DNA of 64,000 nt from Emiliania huxleyi CCMP1516. Taxonomy: Eukaryota > Haptophyta > Isochrysidales > Noelaerhabdaceae. Below the pieces are notes generated by a model that was not told the origin of the DNA, made no database searches, and worked only from the letters and a program-made list of their open reading frames with translations. This document shows, piece after piece, positions 10,078-20,735 of the stretch. The position numbers and the translations under genes are program-made. The stretch lies in NCBI RefSeq assembly GCF_000372725.1, contig NW_005198611.1, positions 645,965-709,964 of the forward strand. Direction: 5' to 3'. The first letter of the stretch is position 1, and each line of letters begins with the position of its first letter.

Positions 10078-11597
10078 ATGATTTCGCTGTTGCTTGCCTG
10101 CTCCGCCCGCATCGCATTGGTGGACCCACCCGACAGCCGCTCCAGCCGCCTGCCCGCGCCCGACGGGGATCTCGCGGTGCGGCCGGCGAGGCGGCTGACG
10201 CTGCTGCGGGGAGGCGGCGCGGACGGCTGGGAGCAGATCGGAGCCCGGCCGGTCTCGATCGACGAGGAGCGCGTCTTTGCGGGCCGCGCCTTCCCGATGA
10301 CGCTCTCTCCGCTCCTGTCCGGCCGCACCACGCTCACCGAGTGGGCTGCCGAGCACCGAGAGGAGCTCCTCCGGCTGGTGCGCGAGAACGGTGCGGTCCT
10401 GCTACGCGGCTTCGGCGGGATGGAGACGCCGCAGGGCTTCTCGGACTTCGTCATGGGACTGCGGCTCGAGGAGTTCGGCATGGGCTGCTCGGCGGCGCCG
10501 CGCACCGAGGTCGCGCCCGGCGTCTTCACCGCCAATGAGGCTCCGCAGCGAGAGGAGACGCGCGTGTGCACTCTTCGAAGAGCGCGGCTCACACCTGCTG
10601 CCGTGCGGACAGGCGCCGCCGCAGGAGAAGATCCCCTTCCACCACGAGATGGCGCAGTGCGAGGACAAGCCCGCCTTCCTCTTCTTCTACTGCGAGTTTC
10701 CCGCCCAGACCGGCGGAGCCACCCCAATCATCCCCTCCAACGCCGTCGCGACCCACCTGCGCGAGGCGTGCGGCCACGCATTCTCGGCCGTGCGCCCGGC
10801 CACCTCTCGGCCACCCCTGGCAGTCTGTCGGCCGTCCCTCGGGCCGCGCCCGACTCTCCTCCTTTCCCTGTGCGAGGCGCACCCCGCGGTCGCCCAGCGG
10901 CTCGCGGCCCGCGGCATCCGGTACGCGCGCACGCTGCCAGCGCAAGACGACCCTCTCTCGCCGATCGGAAAGTCGTGGCGGACGTCCTTCAACACCGACA
11001 CGCGCCAGGGCGCCGAGGCGGCGATGGCGGCGGCCGGCACGACGTGGCGCTGGCACGGGAATGGCGGGCTACACGCCGCCGCAGTCCGCCGTGCGATGTG
11101 AGCAGCGTCTTCTTCACGCGGCGGTGCAGTGAGCAGGCGACCTGTACACCGAGACGAAGCAGATGCCCGCTCTCGTCGTGGACGGGCGGTCGGGCAAGGA
11201 GATGTTTTACAACGCGGTGATCGCGGCCATCACCGGCTGGGAGGACGGGCGCAACGACCCGCTCAAGGCGATCCGGTGCGGCGGCGGCGAGCGGCGGCTC
11301 GATGCCGAGGGCTGTGAACGGCGCCTCTTCACGGCGGCGGGTGTGGGCAGGTACGGAGACGGCGAGGAGCTCGACGGCGAGGCTGTGGCCGCGCTGCTCG
11401 AGACGGGGGAGTGGATGGCGGCCCACCGCGTCGCCTTTGCGTGGCAGAGCGGCGACGTGCTCATCATCGACAACCAGGCGGCGATGCACTCGCGCGAGAC
11501 CTTCACGCCGCCCCGCCGCATCCTCGCCTCCCTGTGGGGCGAGGCGCTCCGCCGCCCCGAGGGAAGGGCCGAGCCAGAGCGACAGTCCTCACGCTAG
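10078..11597 (+). CDS. TauD/TfdA-family Fe(II)/2-oxoglutarate dioxygenase
   Basis: Exons 10078-10539, 10613-10765, 10877-11063 and 11137-11597 give 420 residues in one frame. All three introns are GC-AG (GAG|GC, GAG|GC, ATG|GC). Family motifs appear when spliced: GAVLLRGFGG, NEAPPQEKIPFHHEMAQ (iron-binding H-x-E), SPIGKSWRTSFNTD, TTWRWHGNGDLYTE and MHSRETFTPPRRILASL (distal His and 2-oxoglutarate-binding Arg). The family hydroxylates small molecules or amino-acid-derived compounds using Fe(II), O2 and 2-oxoglutarate; the substrate here is unknown. Intron 2 (111 bp, a multiple of three) could be read through without a stop, but the family alignment favours removal. It is flanked by near-direct repeats CTGCGCGAG|GCG and CTGTGCGAG|GCG. 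Confidence 0.82.
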
Positions 11598-13850
11598 GGC
11601 ATGGAAGCTACGGCGAAGGCGCACACTGTGGAAACATACTGTGGCCGCCATTCTCTTCCGTCTTCGTGGGTGGCGCGTGGTGCGCCTGGCGCGAGTTTCG
11701 GAGTGCTCTGTCTGTGGACAAATGTGCTCGAGTACAATTTGTGATCGATCTGGGGGCTAACGATTTTTTGCGATGGGACTCGAGCGTCTGACGTTCATAC
11801 ATGGAAATCTCTGCGCAACATCGGAAGATCCTTGGACTGTAGATCGTAGATGCCTTTTAGAGACCTCTCTTAAGTGGCAAATCTCCTGCCAAGAGCTGCA
11901 GTAGATTGAAGAACTGGTGGAGGCAAATCTTCTCCGGTGTAGATGCTCGAGAGGAGTCTGAGATCTCGCGTTTGGTGCGTGCAGTCGCTTGAGATCTTGC
12001 GACAGACGTCAGGGGCGGGGAACCCGCAATTTGAGATGCTGAGGGCATTTTGAGTTGCAAAAAATCAATTTAGATTGCATTTTTCAACTCAGAATGCCGA
12101 GTTGACTTTTCGCATTTCAAGATTAAAATGGCGCCGCAGGCTCCCCGGTCCGTCCGCGCACAGACCACAGGAAAAAACAAAAATCTATAAAACATCTATC
12201 AACACCACTAGGCTCTAGGGGGTGGGTGGGCTCCGATCTCCCCATCTCCAATATTCTCTAATCCACAGCGTCGTCATCTTAGGCCGGGGATCCAGTCAGA
12301 TCTCCGATCTCCATCTTCAATCTCCAATCTCCAACGTCGTCATCTTAGGCCGGATCAGATCTCCGATCTCAATCTCCAATCTCCAATCTCCAATCTCGAT
12401 TCGGGGGCCCGGGGGAGGAGGGGGGCTCAAACCTTCAAGGAGATGCAATTTGGATTCATTCACACTGACCATCTCTCATCTCCAATCTCCAATCTTCTAC
12501 TTGGCCACTGTCGCCGCCGGCAGCAATCTACGACCTCCATTTTCAATCTTCGATCTCACATCTGGGGCGGATGGCTGGGCGCTAGGATCTACAATCTGCA
12601 TTCTCCATCTCCTATCTCCACATTTTGGCCCTGTTGCTGCTCAGAGCGATCTGCAATCCACAATCTCAATCTTCGATCTTTAGTCTTGAATGGGGAACCG
12701 GACAGGACGGATCTACTGGCGAGACTTGGGCGTGTCCGTGTGAGAGATCCGCTAGGATCTCCAGTCTTAATCTACATTCTCTACCCCAACGATCTACTGG
12801 TCTTGCGCAGAGATTTCCATTACTCCTGACGTTTACACCTTCAAACCACGACACACAACCCGGATTTTACCTTCCGAGAGCACCATCATCGGGCCATTGC
12901 CTCTGGGCCGGCGCGGGGCCCCCCGGAGGCACCGTGCGCCGCGCCGCAGTGCGGAAACGGGGCCCCGGCTCCACTAGTCTCCACTAGCACCAACTTCCCG
13001 ATTAAGTACGGTTAAGTAGAGGGCAGATTTGGAAAGATCTCGAGGAGTACATACAGATAGACCCTCCAACCATCAGAAATCTCCGACCTGATCGGTCGTA
13101 CTGACCGCCGACAGATCACTCCAGACAGCAGACAGGCCGACGTCTGCACGCGGCCGGCCGGGCGAGAGGCTTGACACGATCCGACCCTGCGACCCTGACG
13201 CTGCTGCTCTAGCTATCAGCCATGCACTGCTGACTGCTGCCACAATGTGCGACCTGTGCTGGCCCACTTGGCGGCCTTCCCGGTCAGTGGTGAGGCGCAG
13301 TTCAGAGCTGTCGATGGCGCGATGCCGCACTGGTCCCACATTGGTGACACGATACCACCACGTTTGCCGGTCCAAGAGAGAGGCACCGGCGCTGTCCTGA
13401 GAAGGTGCGTGGTCCCTCTTGACTGCCCATGCGCGCGAGGCTGTGTAGGCATAGCCTCGAGAGTGCCAGCAGCCAATCCGAGGTGACGCGCATTGCGCCA
13501 GAAGCGTGCACACGATGGAAGGACACCTTCCTACTGGCCGTACGATCAGGTCGTCACTGAATGCTTGATAACAAGGCCGCGAGCTATGCAGGTGATCAAT
13601 TGTGCATCATGGCACGGTCAGCTGCGCCGACAGGCTGTCGCAAGGCGTGATAGCATGGCCGCAAGTACGCCGAATTCCCATGAAAACAAGTAAAAAACTC
13701 CAAAAAAGAAAAACAATCCAAAAAAATCGGCGCCTGCGGCGGGCCATGGGACCCCATCTCCCCCCCGCATGGACACCCTCTGGGGCCCCCGCGCCGGCCC
13801 AGAGGCCATTGCGTATTCATCCTTGCCACCGACGTGCGGTGCTAACGACC
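11598..13850. other. Intergenic region without a supported gene
   Basis: No ORF here has recognisable protein character. 11950-12120 is AT-richer; 12230-12830 is a degenerate simple-sequence block (listed separately); 13060-13600 looks like unique non-coding sequence. Confidence 0.5.
12230..12830. repeat. Degenerate ATCTCCAATCT-type simple repeat
   Basis: Many imperfect copies of 7-12 bp units such as atctccaatct and cgatctcc recur through this interval, giving low-complexity ORFs in all frames. There is no codon structure. Confidence 0.6.
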
Positions 13851-15041
13851 CTCTGCCGCCGCCCCCACGCCGCCGCTCGCCGCACCTCCGCCCTCCGCAG
13901 CGCCGCCCCCTGCGTCGCCCTCGGCCACCTCGTCGTCGAGAGACCCCACCTGCATCCCAGAGAAGCGCCGGTGCGGTGAGCCGAAGCTCTCTCGTCTCCG
14001 CTGCACTCCCTCTCCCCCTCCCCTCCCCTCCCCTCCCCTCCCCTCCCCTCCTCTCCTCTCCTCTCCTCCCCGTCTGCCTCCTCGTCGAGCGTTCCCTCCG
14101 CCACGGCCGGAGAGCGAGCGGAGGCACTGCGCGCGAGCGCGTCGAAGCGCACCGCCGACGCCGCGACCTATCGACGGCGAGATCTCGGGTCAACCTCGCG
14201 CCAATCTCGCGCTAATCTCGGCGCGTCTCGCCTCGAAGCGCGACGCCGTGGCGCCAGGCGGCCCTCGGCTTGGCCGGCCCGCGAGCTCGCCAAGCAAGGT
14301 GCCTGAGCCGCGGTGGGCGGGCGGTGGGTGGGCGGAGCGGGCGAGAGGCGGCAGGGCGGACAGAGGCTGGCGCAGGGCGGGTCCGGGCACTCGCCGTGGG
14401 AGGGAGAGCGGCCACTGCGGGGTGGGTGTGCGGGCCGGCGGGGAAGGGGCGCCTTCGACCATCACCATCTCGCCGGGGACGAGCTGAGGAGGCCGGGAGG
14501 GAGAGGGAGAGGCGGCAGGGCGTCAACAAGCAGGCGGCGCCGTCTCGCGGGCAAGAGGGGCGGGAGCGGGGCCACAGCCTCTCCTCTCGCCGTCAGAGCC
14601 GCCGCGGCGCCGCGCTCTCGCACACGCGCGCGCCCAGGGCGGGCGGGGCTTGCGTCCGGGGGTTGCTGCGGCGGGTGCTTCCTGCTCTGCAATGAGCGCG
14701 AGCGAGCCACGGGCGCGCACGCGCCACCTCATTCGCGGCGGTGGCCGCTTGTCGCTGAGAGCCTGCCATTCGGAGAAGCGCGGCACGGTCGAGCTGAGCC
14801 AGAAGTAGCAGGTTGGCCGCCTCAATGGCGGCAGGCTCTCTGCAGAGGCTTCGGCTGCCTCTGCGGCGGCGGCGACAGCGCTGTCTCCGCTGGCGTCTGC
14901 CTTATCCACGCCCTCGAGGCGCGGCGTCGACTGCACGCGCCCATAGATGATGAGCTTGTGGTAGGAGCGCGGCCGCGCAGCCGGCCGCAACCGACCAGCA
15001 GCGGCGAGGCGAGCTGCTGAGGAGGCCGCGCGGGCGAACAT
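13850..15041 (-). CDS. Possible organelle-targeted protein, multi-exon, unrecognised
   Basis: Low-confidence candidate. From an ATG at 15041 the first exon reads MFARAASSAARLAAAGRLRP, a basic amphipathic leader typical of mitochondrial or plastid transit peptides, then RSYHKLIIYGRVQSTP. Exon-like pieces follow in sense: STVPRFSEWQ near 14770-14810, LVPGEMVMVEGAP near 14450-14490, and a terminal GSLDDEVAEGDAGG piece ending at a stop near 13850, each next to plausible GC/GT donors and AG acceptors. Joins are not secure. No family is recognised. A TCCCC/TCCTC pyrimidine tract at 14000-14070 (plus strand) lies inside the span. Confidence 0.28.
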
Positions 15042-15119
15042 CTTCTTCAAAAGAAGAAACAGCGGCCCGGCAAAGGACCTTTAAAAAAGATTCTCTCCTT
15101 GTTGCTCGCCGGCGTCAAA

Positions 15120-16244
15120 ATGTGCGGCTGCAGCGCCGCGGGGGGAAGAGGCGCCGAAGGACATGTCCGGGACGCGTCTGGTGGCACCTCGTAGGCCCGC
15201 TAACAAGCACGGCGACTTTGACGCCATGCTCGACGGGCCGTCGAGGATGGCGCGTCGGAGGCGGTGGTGGTGGCGCTGCTGCACACTTACCCCGAGGCGG
15301 CCAAGGAGAAGGACGAGCGCCGGAGGCTGCCGCTGCACCGGGCCGTCGAGGATGGCGCGTCGGAGGCGGTGGTGGTGGCGCTGCTGCACGCCTACCCCGA
15401 GGCGGCCAAGGAGAAGGATTTGGTCGACCTCACCTGGCTGGAAGAGCTGCCGCTTCGCTCCCGGGGCTCTAGCGAAAAGCGGCGGGCTGCCACCGTCGCA
15501 GACGCTGCCGCCGCCGTCGCCGCCGAGAGGAGGCCGAGCAAGAAAGACAAGCAGAAGGCAAAGCAACGCAAGAAAAAAGCTGATCAGGCTGCTGCCGCTG
15601 CTGGTGGCGAGGCAAGCGATAGCGCGCCAGGGGCATCAGCCAGTGGCGTCGACGTCGTAAAGGAGGCGGCAGAGGCGGCCTCCGCTGCGCTAGCTGCGCG
15701 CAAGGAGGCGGTGAGTTGGTACATTGATCACGCGGAGAGCATCCACGACGCAGCGTCCGATCTCGAGGCGAGACTCCACAAGGCTGCGGAGCTGGAGGCG
15801 GCGCGCAAGGCGATCGCTGAGTCGGAGTGCATGACGCGAGCCGTGTATGCACGGTGCCTGCGCGTGCTGCTCGATAGCGACGAGATTGATGGGCAGGACG
15901 TGCTGCATATTATCACCTCCTCAAAGGGCGGTGCCGACCACCCGGACAACTACCTCTACGCGCCTAGTTACACCTCCAGCCGCCCACTAGCTTTGGTCGG
16001 CGACTACGATAGCCTGACCGCCTTCGCCGCCGGCAAGGCAAAGACCGTCAAGGCCATCCGGGTGTCGCGCATGTTCGGCAATCGCATATCACCTGACCAC
16101 GACGTCATCGACGCCAAGGGCAAGGCGGTCAAGTACTACCAGCCGCAGCACTCACAGGACGACGAGGCGGAGGCGGACTGGCTTTACTCCATGGGCCAGA
16201 AGCTGATGGCTGCCTCCCGGGCTCCCCCTCTTGGCGCTGTCTAG
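15120..16244 (+). CDS. Ankyrin-like repeat protein with C-terminal HNH-like motif
   Basis: The secure coding part is 15246-16244, ending at TAG. It begins inside a repeat of the algal ankyrin-like type: two units of EAVVVALLHAYPEAAKEKD with LPLHRAVEDGAS between. Residues about 70-150 are a basic Ala-rich coiled coil. The C-terminal half contains DGQDVLHIITSSKGGADHPDNY, whose H-x7-GG-x2-H-x2-N spacing resembles HNH nucleases. There is no in-frame ATG upstream; a possible first exon starts at the ATG at 15120 (MCGCSAAGG). The sequence between has an intron-like gacatgtccgggacgcg motif, but the join is unresolved. The first repeat unit is cut in the middle, so 5' truncation is possible. HNH assignment is inference; no CxxC zinc pairs are seen. 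Confidence 0.5.
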
Positions 16245-16622
16245 TGTCACGATGAGATCCGATCAAAGAATCTAGTCTAGTCCGTGTGTACTGTCAGTGT
16301 CACCTCTGTGTTCTGTGTGTGTCATCATAATTTATTTCTCCTTGCAAGTTGCATGTCGTCGTCTCGCGTATGATGTGTGCGCGTGCTGAACGACCTTTCA
16401 ACCAATGAGAGGCGCCTCACAGTCCGCAACGAGACACAGTCCGCTTTGCTTTGCTATCTCTTTAAAAACTGCTAATTTGTCCCGTCGGGCTTTTCCCAGC
16501 CTCATGCTGCCCCATATCGCTAATTCTGGCCACAGCTCACCAACCGCCACACGCACACAGCCCACAGGGCGCCCCCGCTGTGCGAGGTCCGCACACGGCG
16601 CGGCACACAATGCGGGCGTCTC
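16245..16622. other. Convergent 3' spacer
   Basis: No gene seen. It lies between the 3' ends of the repeat/HNH-like gene and the MICOS-like gene, and probably holds both 3' UTRs. Confidence 0.45.
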
Positions 16623-17613
16623 TCAGTTTGCGCGCACCGACGCGATCGTGTCCTCCGCCTTGGTCACGCCGCGGCTGACGTACGGCGCCGCGCGGAAGAC
16701 GATCTCGGGGTAGAGCAGCACCGCCGCGCCGCCGCCGCCGAGGAGGGAGTTGCGCGCAACGAGCCGAAGCTGCGCAGGAGGGAGGGCGCGAGGCGTGTGG
16801 CGCGATGTGGCGGCGTGCGTGGTGCGTGGCAGTGCGTGTTTGAAGGAGCCGCCGGCCCGCGCGCGTGGCTGTTTTGCGTGCGCGTGCGCTCGTGCGGTGT
16901 GCGCGCGCGTGTCGGCGGGCGGCGCGAGGGTGGTGGCGAGGCGTCCGCACCGCAGTGAGCTTGCTTGTGCGGAGGTGCGCGAGCGCGGGCAGGACGGAGA
17001 CTCCGGTGGCGGCGGCGACAATCACGGCGGGGTACTGCCGCCGGAAGGCGAGCAGCGCGGCCCAGTGCTCTGCGCGGGTAGCGCGGAGTGGCGTCGAGTG
17101 GGTGGTCGTGCGGTGGGTGGGCTGATTGGTTGGGGTGAGTGAGGCAGCGCGTGAGCGAGAGGCAGCTGGGATGAGGGGTGGGTGCGAGCGGGAAAGGTCC
17201 CCTGGGGGGTGGGGGGTGAGTGGGGGAACGGGCGCGATGGGCTTTGCGGGTGCGCGGCGTGTCACTGCACACCCTTGCTCGCATCTGACGGCTGCAGCGT
17301 CGCCGTCACCTGCCGCTCGACTGTCTCTGTCGACACCTGAGGCCGGCGGGTTGGAGCCGCGGTAGGGAGCAGGGCCGCTGCAAAGGGTGCGGCCGAGGCT
17401 TCGGCGCGCGGGCGCGGCTGCCTTTGCCGTCGACGTGAACTCCCACGCCGACTTGCGGAAGGAGCTGACGCGCTCGCGCAGCGCGGGCATCGCCACGACA
17501 TAGTCGTGCGCCTGCTGCAGCCACTCCCACTGGGCCATGATCTCTTGGAAGAGCGTCGGAGGCGCTGCGTCCTGCAGAGGAGGCGCTGCGTCCTGGCTGC
17601 TGGGCTCGCCCAT
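16623..17613 (-). CDS. Small MIC26/MIC27 (apolipoprotein O)-like membrane protein
   Basis: Hand-spliced exons 17613-17422, 17067-16951 and 16769-16623 give 151 residues with consistent phases. Intron 1 (354 bp) is GC-AG, intron 2 (181 bp) GT-AG. Start MGEPSSQDAAPP; a helical segment FQEIMAQWEWLQQAHDYVV is followed by two short hydrophobic hairpin segments, QYPAVIVAAATGVSVLPAL and LLGGGGAAVLLYPEIVF, separated by a basic RTSKLTALRLVARN loop. Paired glycine-rich segments with the second ending in YP are how MICOS subunits MIC26/MIC27 look; these shape mitochondrial crista junctions. Sequence similarity is short, so the assignment is tentative. An upstream in-frame start at 17763 would add 50 residues. 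Confidence 0.5.
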
Positions 17614-18141
17614 GCTCGCCGCAGCCTTCAGCGCGAGGCTAGCAACGCCGAAGTGCGCCGACCAGCCGTGTGGGTCAAGAAAAAAATTCCGCGTGCACAG
17701 CGGAGAAAGCGACACCAACAACGAGGGAAACGACCACACCGGCCGTCGTATGACGCTCGGCAAGCGAGCAAGAGAGCGAATCGGGGAGAACCGGAGCCCC
17801 GGGAGGACGGAAGGTGGAGCTCTGGGACCGAGGACTAAGCAAGTGTCTGTTGCAGGCTTGACCCCAGTTGGGCCACGGTGACTAGGTGTGAATGGGGGAG
17901 TTCGGTATTCACAGTCGTTTACACTGAGGGAGCAATGGCTTTTATTATTCGGGTTGCTTTGCCGTCATCATTCAGGGCGGCGTCCTACCATGGCGGCTCA
18001 AGTCAATTATTAATATTGCTGGTGTCCGCCGTGCGAGGCGCCGTTCCACTTCGGCGCCGCCGGTCTGGCGCGGTTTCCTATTTGCAATTATTGCACGCCG
18101 CGCCGCCGTTGGGCGAACTTATCGGCAGCAACTTATTGGCG
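17614..18141. other. Spacer upstream of the retroelement-like unit
   Basis: No supported gene. From about 17940 base composition drops towards AT (attattaatattg, ttgcaattattgc), unlike the surrounding GC-rich DNA. This may be part of the mobile element that follows. Confidence 0.4.
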
Positions 18142-18226
18142 CGGTTTTCGCGATGTCTCTCTTAGCTCTGGGTCGCAATGGGCGATCCCAGGCGGGAGCA
18201 GAGGCCAGTGGCCTCGATTCTCTGAT
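18142..18226 (+). repeat. 85-bp direct repeat, left copy
   Basis: Identical to 19997-20081. It ends at the first two bases of the ATG (18225) that most likely starts the internal ORF. Confidence 0.9.
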
Positions 18227-20177
18227 GGGCTGGGCCTACACTACGATCGAGTTCACGTTATTCCTCTGGTCGATCGCCGTGGGCCTCGCTTATGACGGTC
18301 TTGCAGCCCTTCTCACTAGCCGGGTCTACCGTGCCGGGGCTGGGGCAGTCCTCCTCTACCTGCTGGGTACCACCCTGATTGAGCTGGTGACAAGCGGTGA
18401 CGGGGGACCTGAGCTCCTCTTCTTCCTCAGGATGGCCGTCTTCGTCTACTGTGTCGGCTATCAGGTTCGCGCACTCTGTGACTACACCCCTGTCCGCGTC
18501 CTCCTCCTCCTCAGTGGAGGGTACCCCTTGTTCCACCACGGGGCGGCGGCGATTGCCGAGCCGTTCCGGGACTACGCGGCGATGGGCCCTTATGCAGGTG
18601 TGCTCCTCACCTTCTCCGCCATCTACCTCGCCACGCGCTCCATGGGGCGGCACGTTGGCTACTTCATGGACACGTACATCAAGACGTACGTGCTTGAGAC
18701 CCGGATCGATTCCCTGCTCCGCCGAGTCCGTGGAGGCGGTGCTCATGCTGACGAGCCTTCAGAAGAGTCGGTCTCCCTCCTCCACGCCTCTCTCCGAGCC
18801 CGCGGTGGCCTGCTTTGCACGCTTTCCGTCGCCGTTTACCAGTACGGCCTTGTCATGATCCCGCTACTAGTCCTCGGGGGGCTCGGGGGAGTCGGCGCTG
18901 TTTGCCCTTCGTGTGGCAGCTCGATCGCATCCTGCACCTACGACACAGATCAACGGTGCCCGACCATCACCATTGTCGCGACCAACGCGTCGGCGATGGC
19001 AGGCGTCGGAGTCGTGAGTACCGTCACTCTTGCCACCCTCATCCGGCCGCGCTACCTGCGCATCTTTGGGACGAACGCCCTTCAGGCCCTTGTGGCGATG
19101 CGCCGCCGCCCAGCCGCGGGCACGCCCTTCTCCATCACTGCCGATACCTCCAAGGGCGATATCGTCCAGGCCATCTCCGCCGGACGCATCTGCCAGATGG
19201 AGGCAGTCGAGCAGCTGGCCCAGCAGCTTTCTGGCGTCGAGGCCGAGGAAGAGGGGGAAGAGAAAACCCGAAAGCTTGCGAACATTACCCGCAGCCTGGA
19301 CCTCCTGAGGACGCTCAAGGAGACTGCAATCCCTGACGCCGGGGGGTCCGAGCACGGTCCAACCGTCCCAACTGGGGATTATACCTTCACTTTCGCCAAG
19401 GTGAGCCGGGAGGTGGCTGACGGCGTTGCAAAATCGTCAACCACTGCGTCGCTCAACGCCGGGACGACCACCACGCAACGGGCGACCTCAGTTCACAGTG
19501 CGCGCATCGTCTACCCGAAGACCGAGTCGGAATTTGGGGCCGCACTCAACCTGTGGCTGATGATTTCTTCTGGACTGGGCACGTCACCCACCGAGCTGAC
19601 TGCTTTCCTGCAGTACGTCGTCTACGAGACGATCCTCGATCGCGGACATCCATGGCAGCTTGCTGTGTGTCTATTCGTCGCCTTCATTCGCAAGGTGGAG
19701 GAGTCTGGCGGGGCGCTCTCCCTGCGCAAGGCAACCGAGGAGGTCTATCTCGCCGGCATGATGGATGAGGCGCGCCTCATTCTCGCGGCCGTGTACCCCA
19801 ACGTGCAGGAGTCCGCCTTTTTTCGTACACGCGGCGGGGAGCCGCGGTCCGGGGAGACAGGCAACACCGCAAAGAAGTGGAATGGACGCTTTTCGAGTGA
19901 TGGGGCCCCTTGCACAGCTTGGAACTTGGGCAAGGCGCATGTGCCGTCGATGCTCAAGCCAGACGGGACATGCAAGCACAACCACGTGTGCGACCACGGT
20001 TTTCGCGATGTCTCTCTTAGCTCTGGGTCGCAATGGGCGATCCCAGGCGGGAGCAGAGGCCAGTGGCCTCGATTCTCTGATCCCACCCTCCTCCCATATC
20101 CCCTTCTTAGTTTCACGGAGAGGGGTAGAGTGCGAATTCCGCAATGTGTGCCATGTATTGCGTCCTCGCGATTGTAA
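18225..20177 (+). CDS. Multipass membrane / Gag-like protein of the retroelement-like unit
   Basis: ORF of about 650 residues from the ATG at 18225 (an in-frame ATG at 18153 lies inside the direct repeat). The N-terminal 300 residues have five to six hydrophobic segments (TLFLWSIAVGLAYDGLAALL, AGVLLTFSAIYLAT, LVMIPLLVLGGLGGVGAVC, ASAMAGVGVVSTVTLATLI). A charged coiled region follows (VEAEEEGEEKTRKLANITRS). The last third resembles Gag-like ORFs of algal retroelements: FGAALNLWLMISSGLG, AFIRKVEESGGALS, NTAKKWNGRFSSDGAPCTAW, NLGKAHVPSMLKPDGTCK and HNHVCDHG, an incomplete Cys/His finger. The frame then runs into the right direct repeat. A membrane domain joined to a Gag-like tail is unusual. The Gag-like call rests on the Cys/His region only. 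Confidence 0.5.
   Translation: MGWAYTTIEFTLFLWSIAVGLAYDGLAALLTSRVYRAGAGAVLLYLLGTTLIELVTSGDGGPELLFFLRMAVFVYCVGYQVRALCDYTPVRVLLLLSGGYPLFHHGAAAIAEPFRDYAAMGPYAGVLLTFSAIYLATRSMGRHVGYFMDTYIKTYVLETRIDSLLRRVRGGGAHADEPSEESVSLLHASLRARGGLLCTLSVAVYQYGLVMIPLLVLGGLGGVGAVCPSCGSSIASCTYDTDQRCPTITIVATNASAMAGVGVVSTVTLATLIRPRYLRIFGTNALQALVAMRRRPAAGTPFSITADTSKGDIVQAISAGRICQMEAVEQLAQQLSGVEAEEEGEEKTRKLANITRSLDLLRTLKETAIPDAGGSEHGPTVPTGDYTFTFAKVSREVADGVAKSSTTASLNAGTTTTQRATSVHSARIVYPKTESEFGAALNLWLMISSGLGTSPTELTAFLQYVVYETILDRGHPWQLAVCLFVAFIRKVEESGGALSLRKATEEVYLAGMMDEARLILAAVYPNVQESAFFRTRGGEPRSGETGNTAKKWNGRFSSDGAPCTAWNLGKAHVPSMLKPDGTCKHNHVCDHGFRDVSLSSGSQWAIPGGSRGQWPRFSDPTLLPYPLLSFTERGRVRIPQCVPCIASSRL
19997..20081 (+). 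repeat. 85-bp direct repeat, right copy
   Basis: Identical to 18142-18226, but read in a different frame by the overlapping ORF. It replaces the end of the Cys/His motif, directly after HNHVCDHGF. Confidence 0.9.
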
Positions 20178-20342
20178 CATGCGGATATAACCAAACGACC
20201 CTGTTCACAACCGCAAGTTACCTGTGGGGTGAAATTCTGAAAAACGTGCAGCACTTCTAGCCGACATCGACAAAAGTCACTCTCTAGCCCCGCGGCGAGC
20301 GGCCCCGCCGGAGGCGAAGAAAATTTTGCCATCTAGCGCACT

Positions 20343-20735
20343 CTAACACACATTTTTGCACAAATCGACGCCTCCAAAATAAGTCTTCACTGCAGCACGC
20401 CCTCGAGCGAGTAATGCGTCTGTAGGCCAATATAGAGCTTCTCGCGCGCGCTCCTCAGCTGGCGGTCCGCAGGGCCGCCCGGGCGAGAAGCGCAAGCCCG
20501 CCAGCCGCACCATGTGATTCACGATGATGAGCGTCTCGGCCTCGAGCAGCGTGTAGGAGCGAAGCTTGCCCTCGCACTCGCGTTGCTCGAGCCTGAAGCC
20601 ACTGCGCCTTGACCACGAGATAGCCCGCGGGGATGGTGTCGGTGTGTTGACGACCGTGTCCTCGGCCAGCGTGTGCGCCTTCCCCTTGAGCACCGCCAGC
20701 CAGTAGAGCACCTCGAGCGACTGCTCGCGCCGATC
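20343..20735 (-). pseudogene. Frameshifted coding relic, unrecognised
   Basis: Minus-strand pieces in two frames look coding when joined: VLYWLAVLKGKAHTLAEDTV, then TIPAGYLVVKAQWLQ in another frame, then EGKLRSYTLLEAETLIIVNH back in the first. The switches point to a small indel pair. Both ends are lost. It might come from a transposon, since it sits beside the retroelement-like unit, but I do not recognise the family. Confidence 0.35.

Larger units (their letters stand above)
18142..20081 (+). mobile_element. Retroelement-like unit bounded by 85-bp direct repeats
   Basis: Positions 18142-18226 and 19997-20081 are identical over 85 bp in direct orientation (both start cggttttcgcgatgtc and end gattctctgat). 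Between them is an ORF whose C-terminal part ends in a Gag-like Cys/His motif. Short direct repeats around a Gag-like ORF fit a small LTR, or one half of the split direct repeats of Ngaro/PAT (tyrosine-recombinase) retroelements. No reverse transcriptase or recombinase is inside, so the unit is incomplete or non-autonomous. A simple segmental duplication cannot be excluded. Confidence 0.5.

Noticed and set aside
10078-11597. Bacterial contamination or prokaryotic operon
   Set aside because: The TauD-like and lpxB genes are interrupted by introns that must be spliced to restore conserved motifs.
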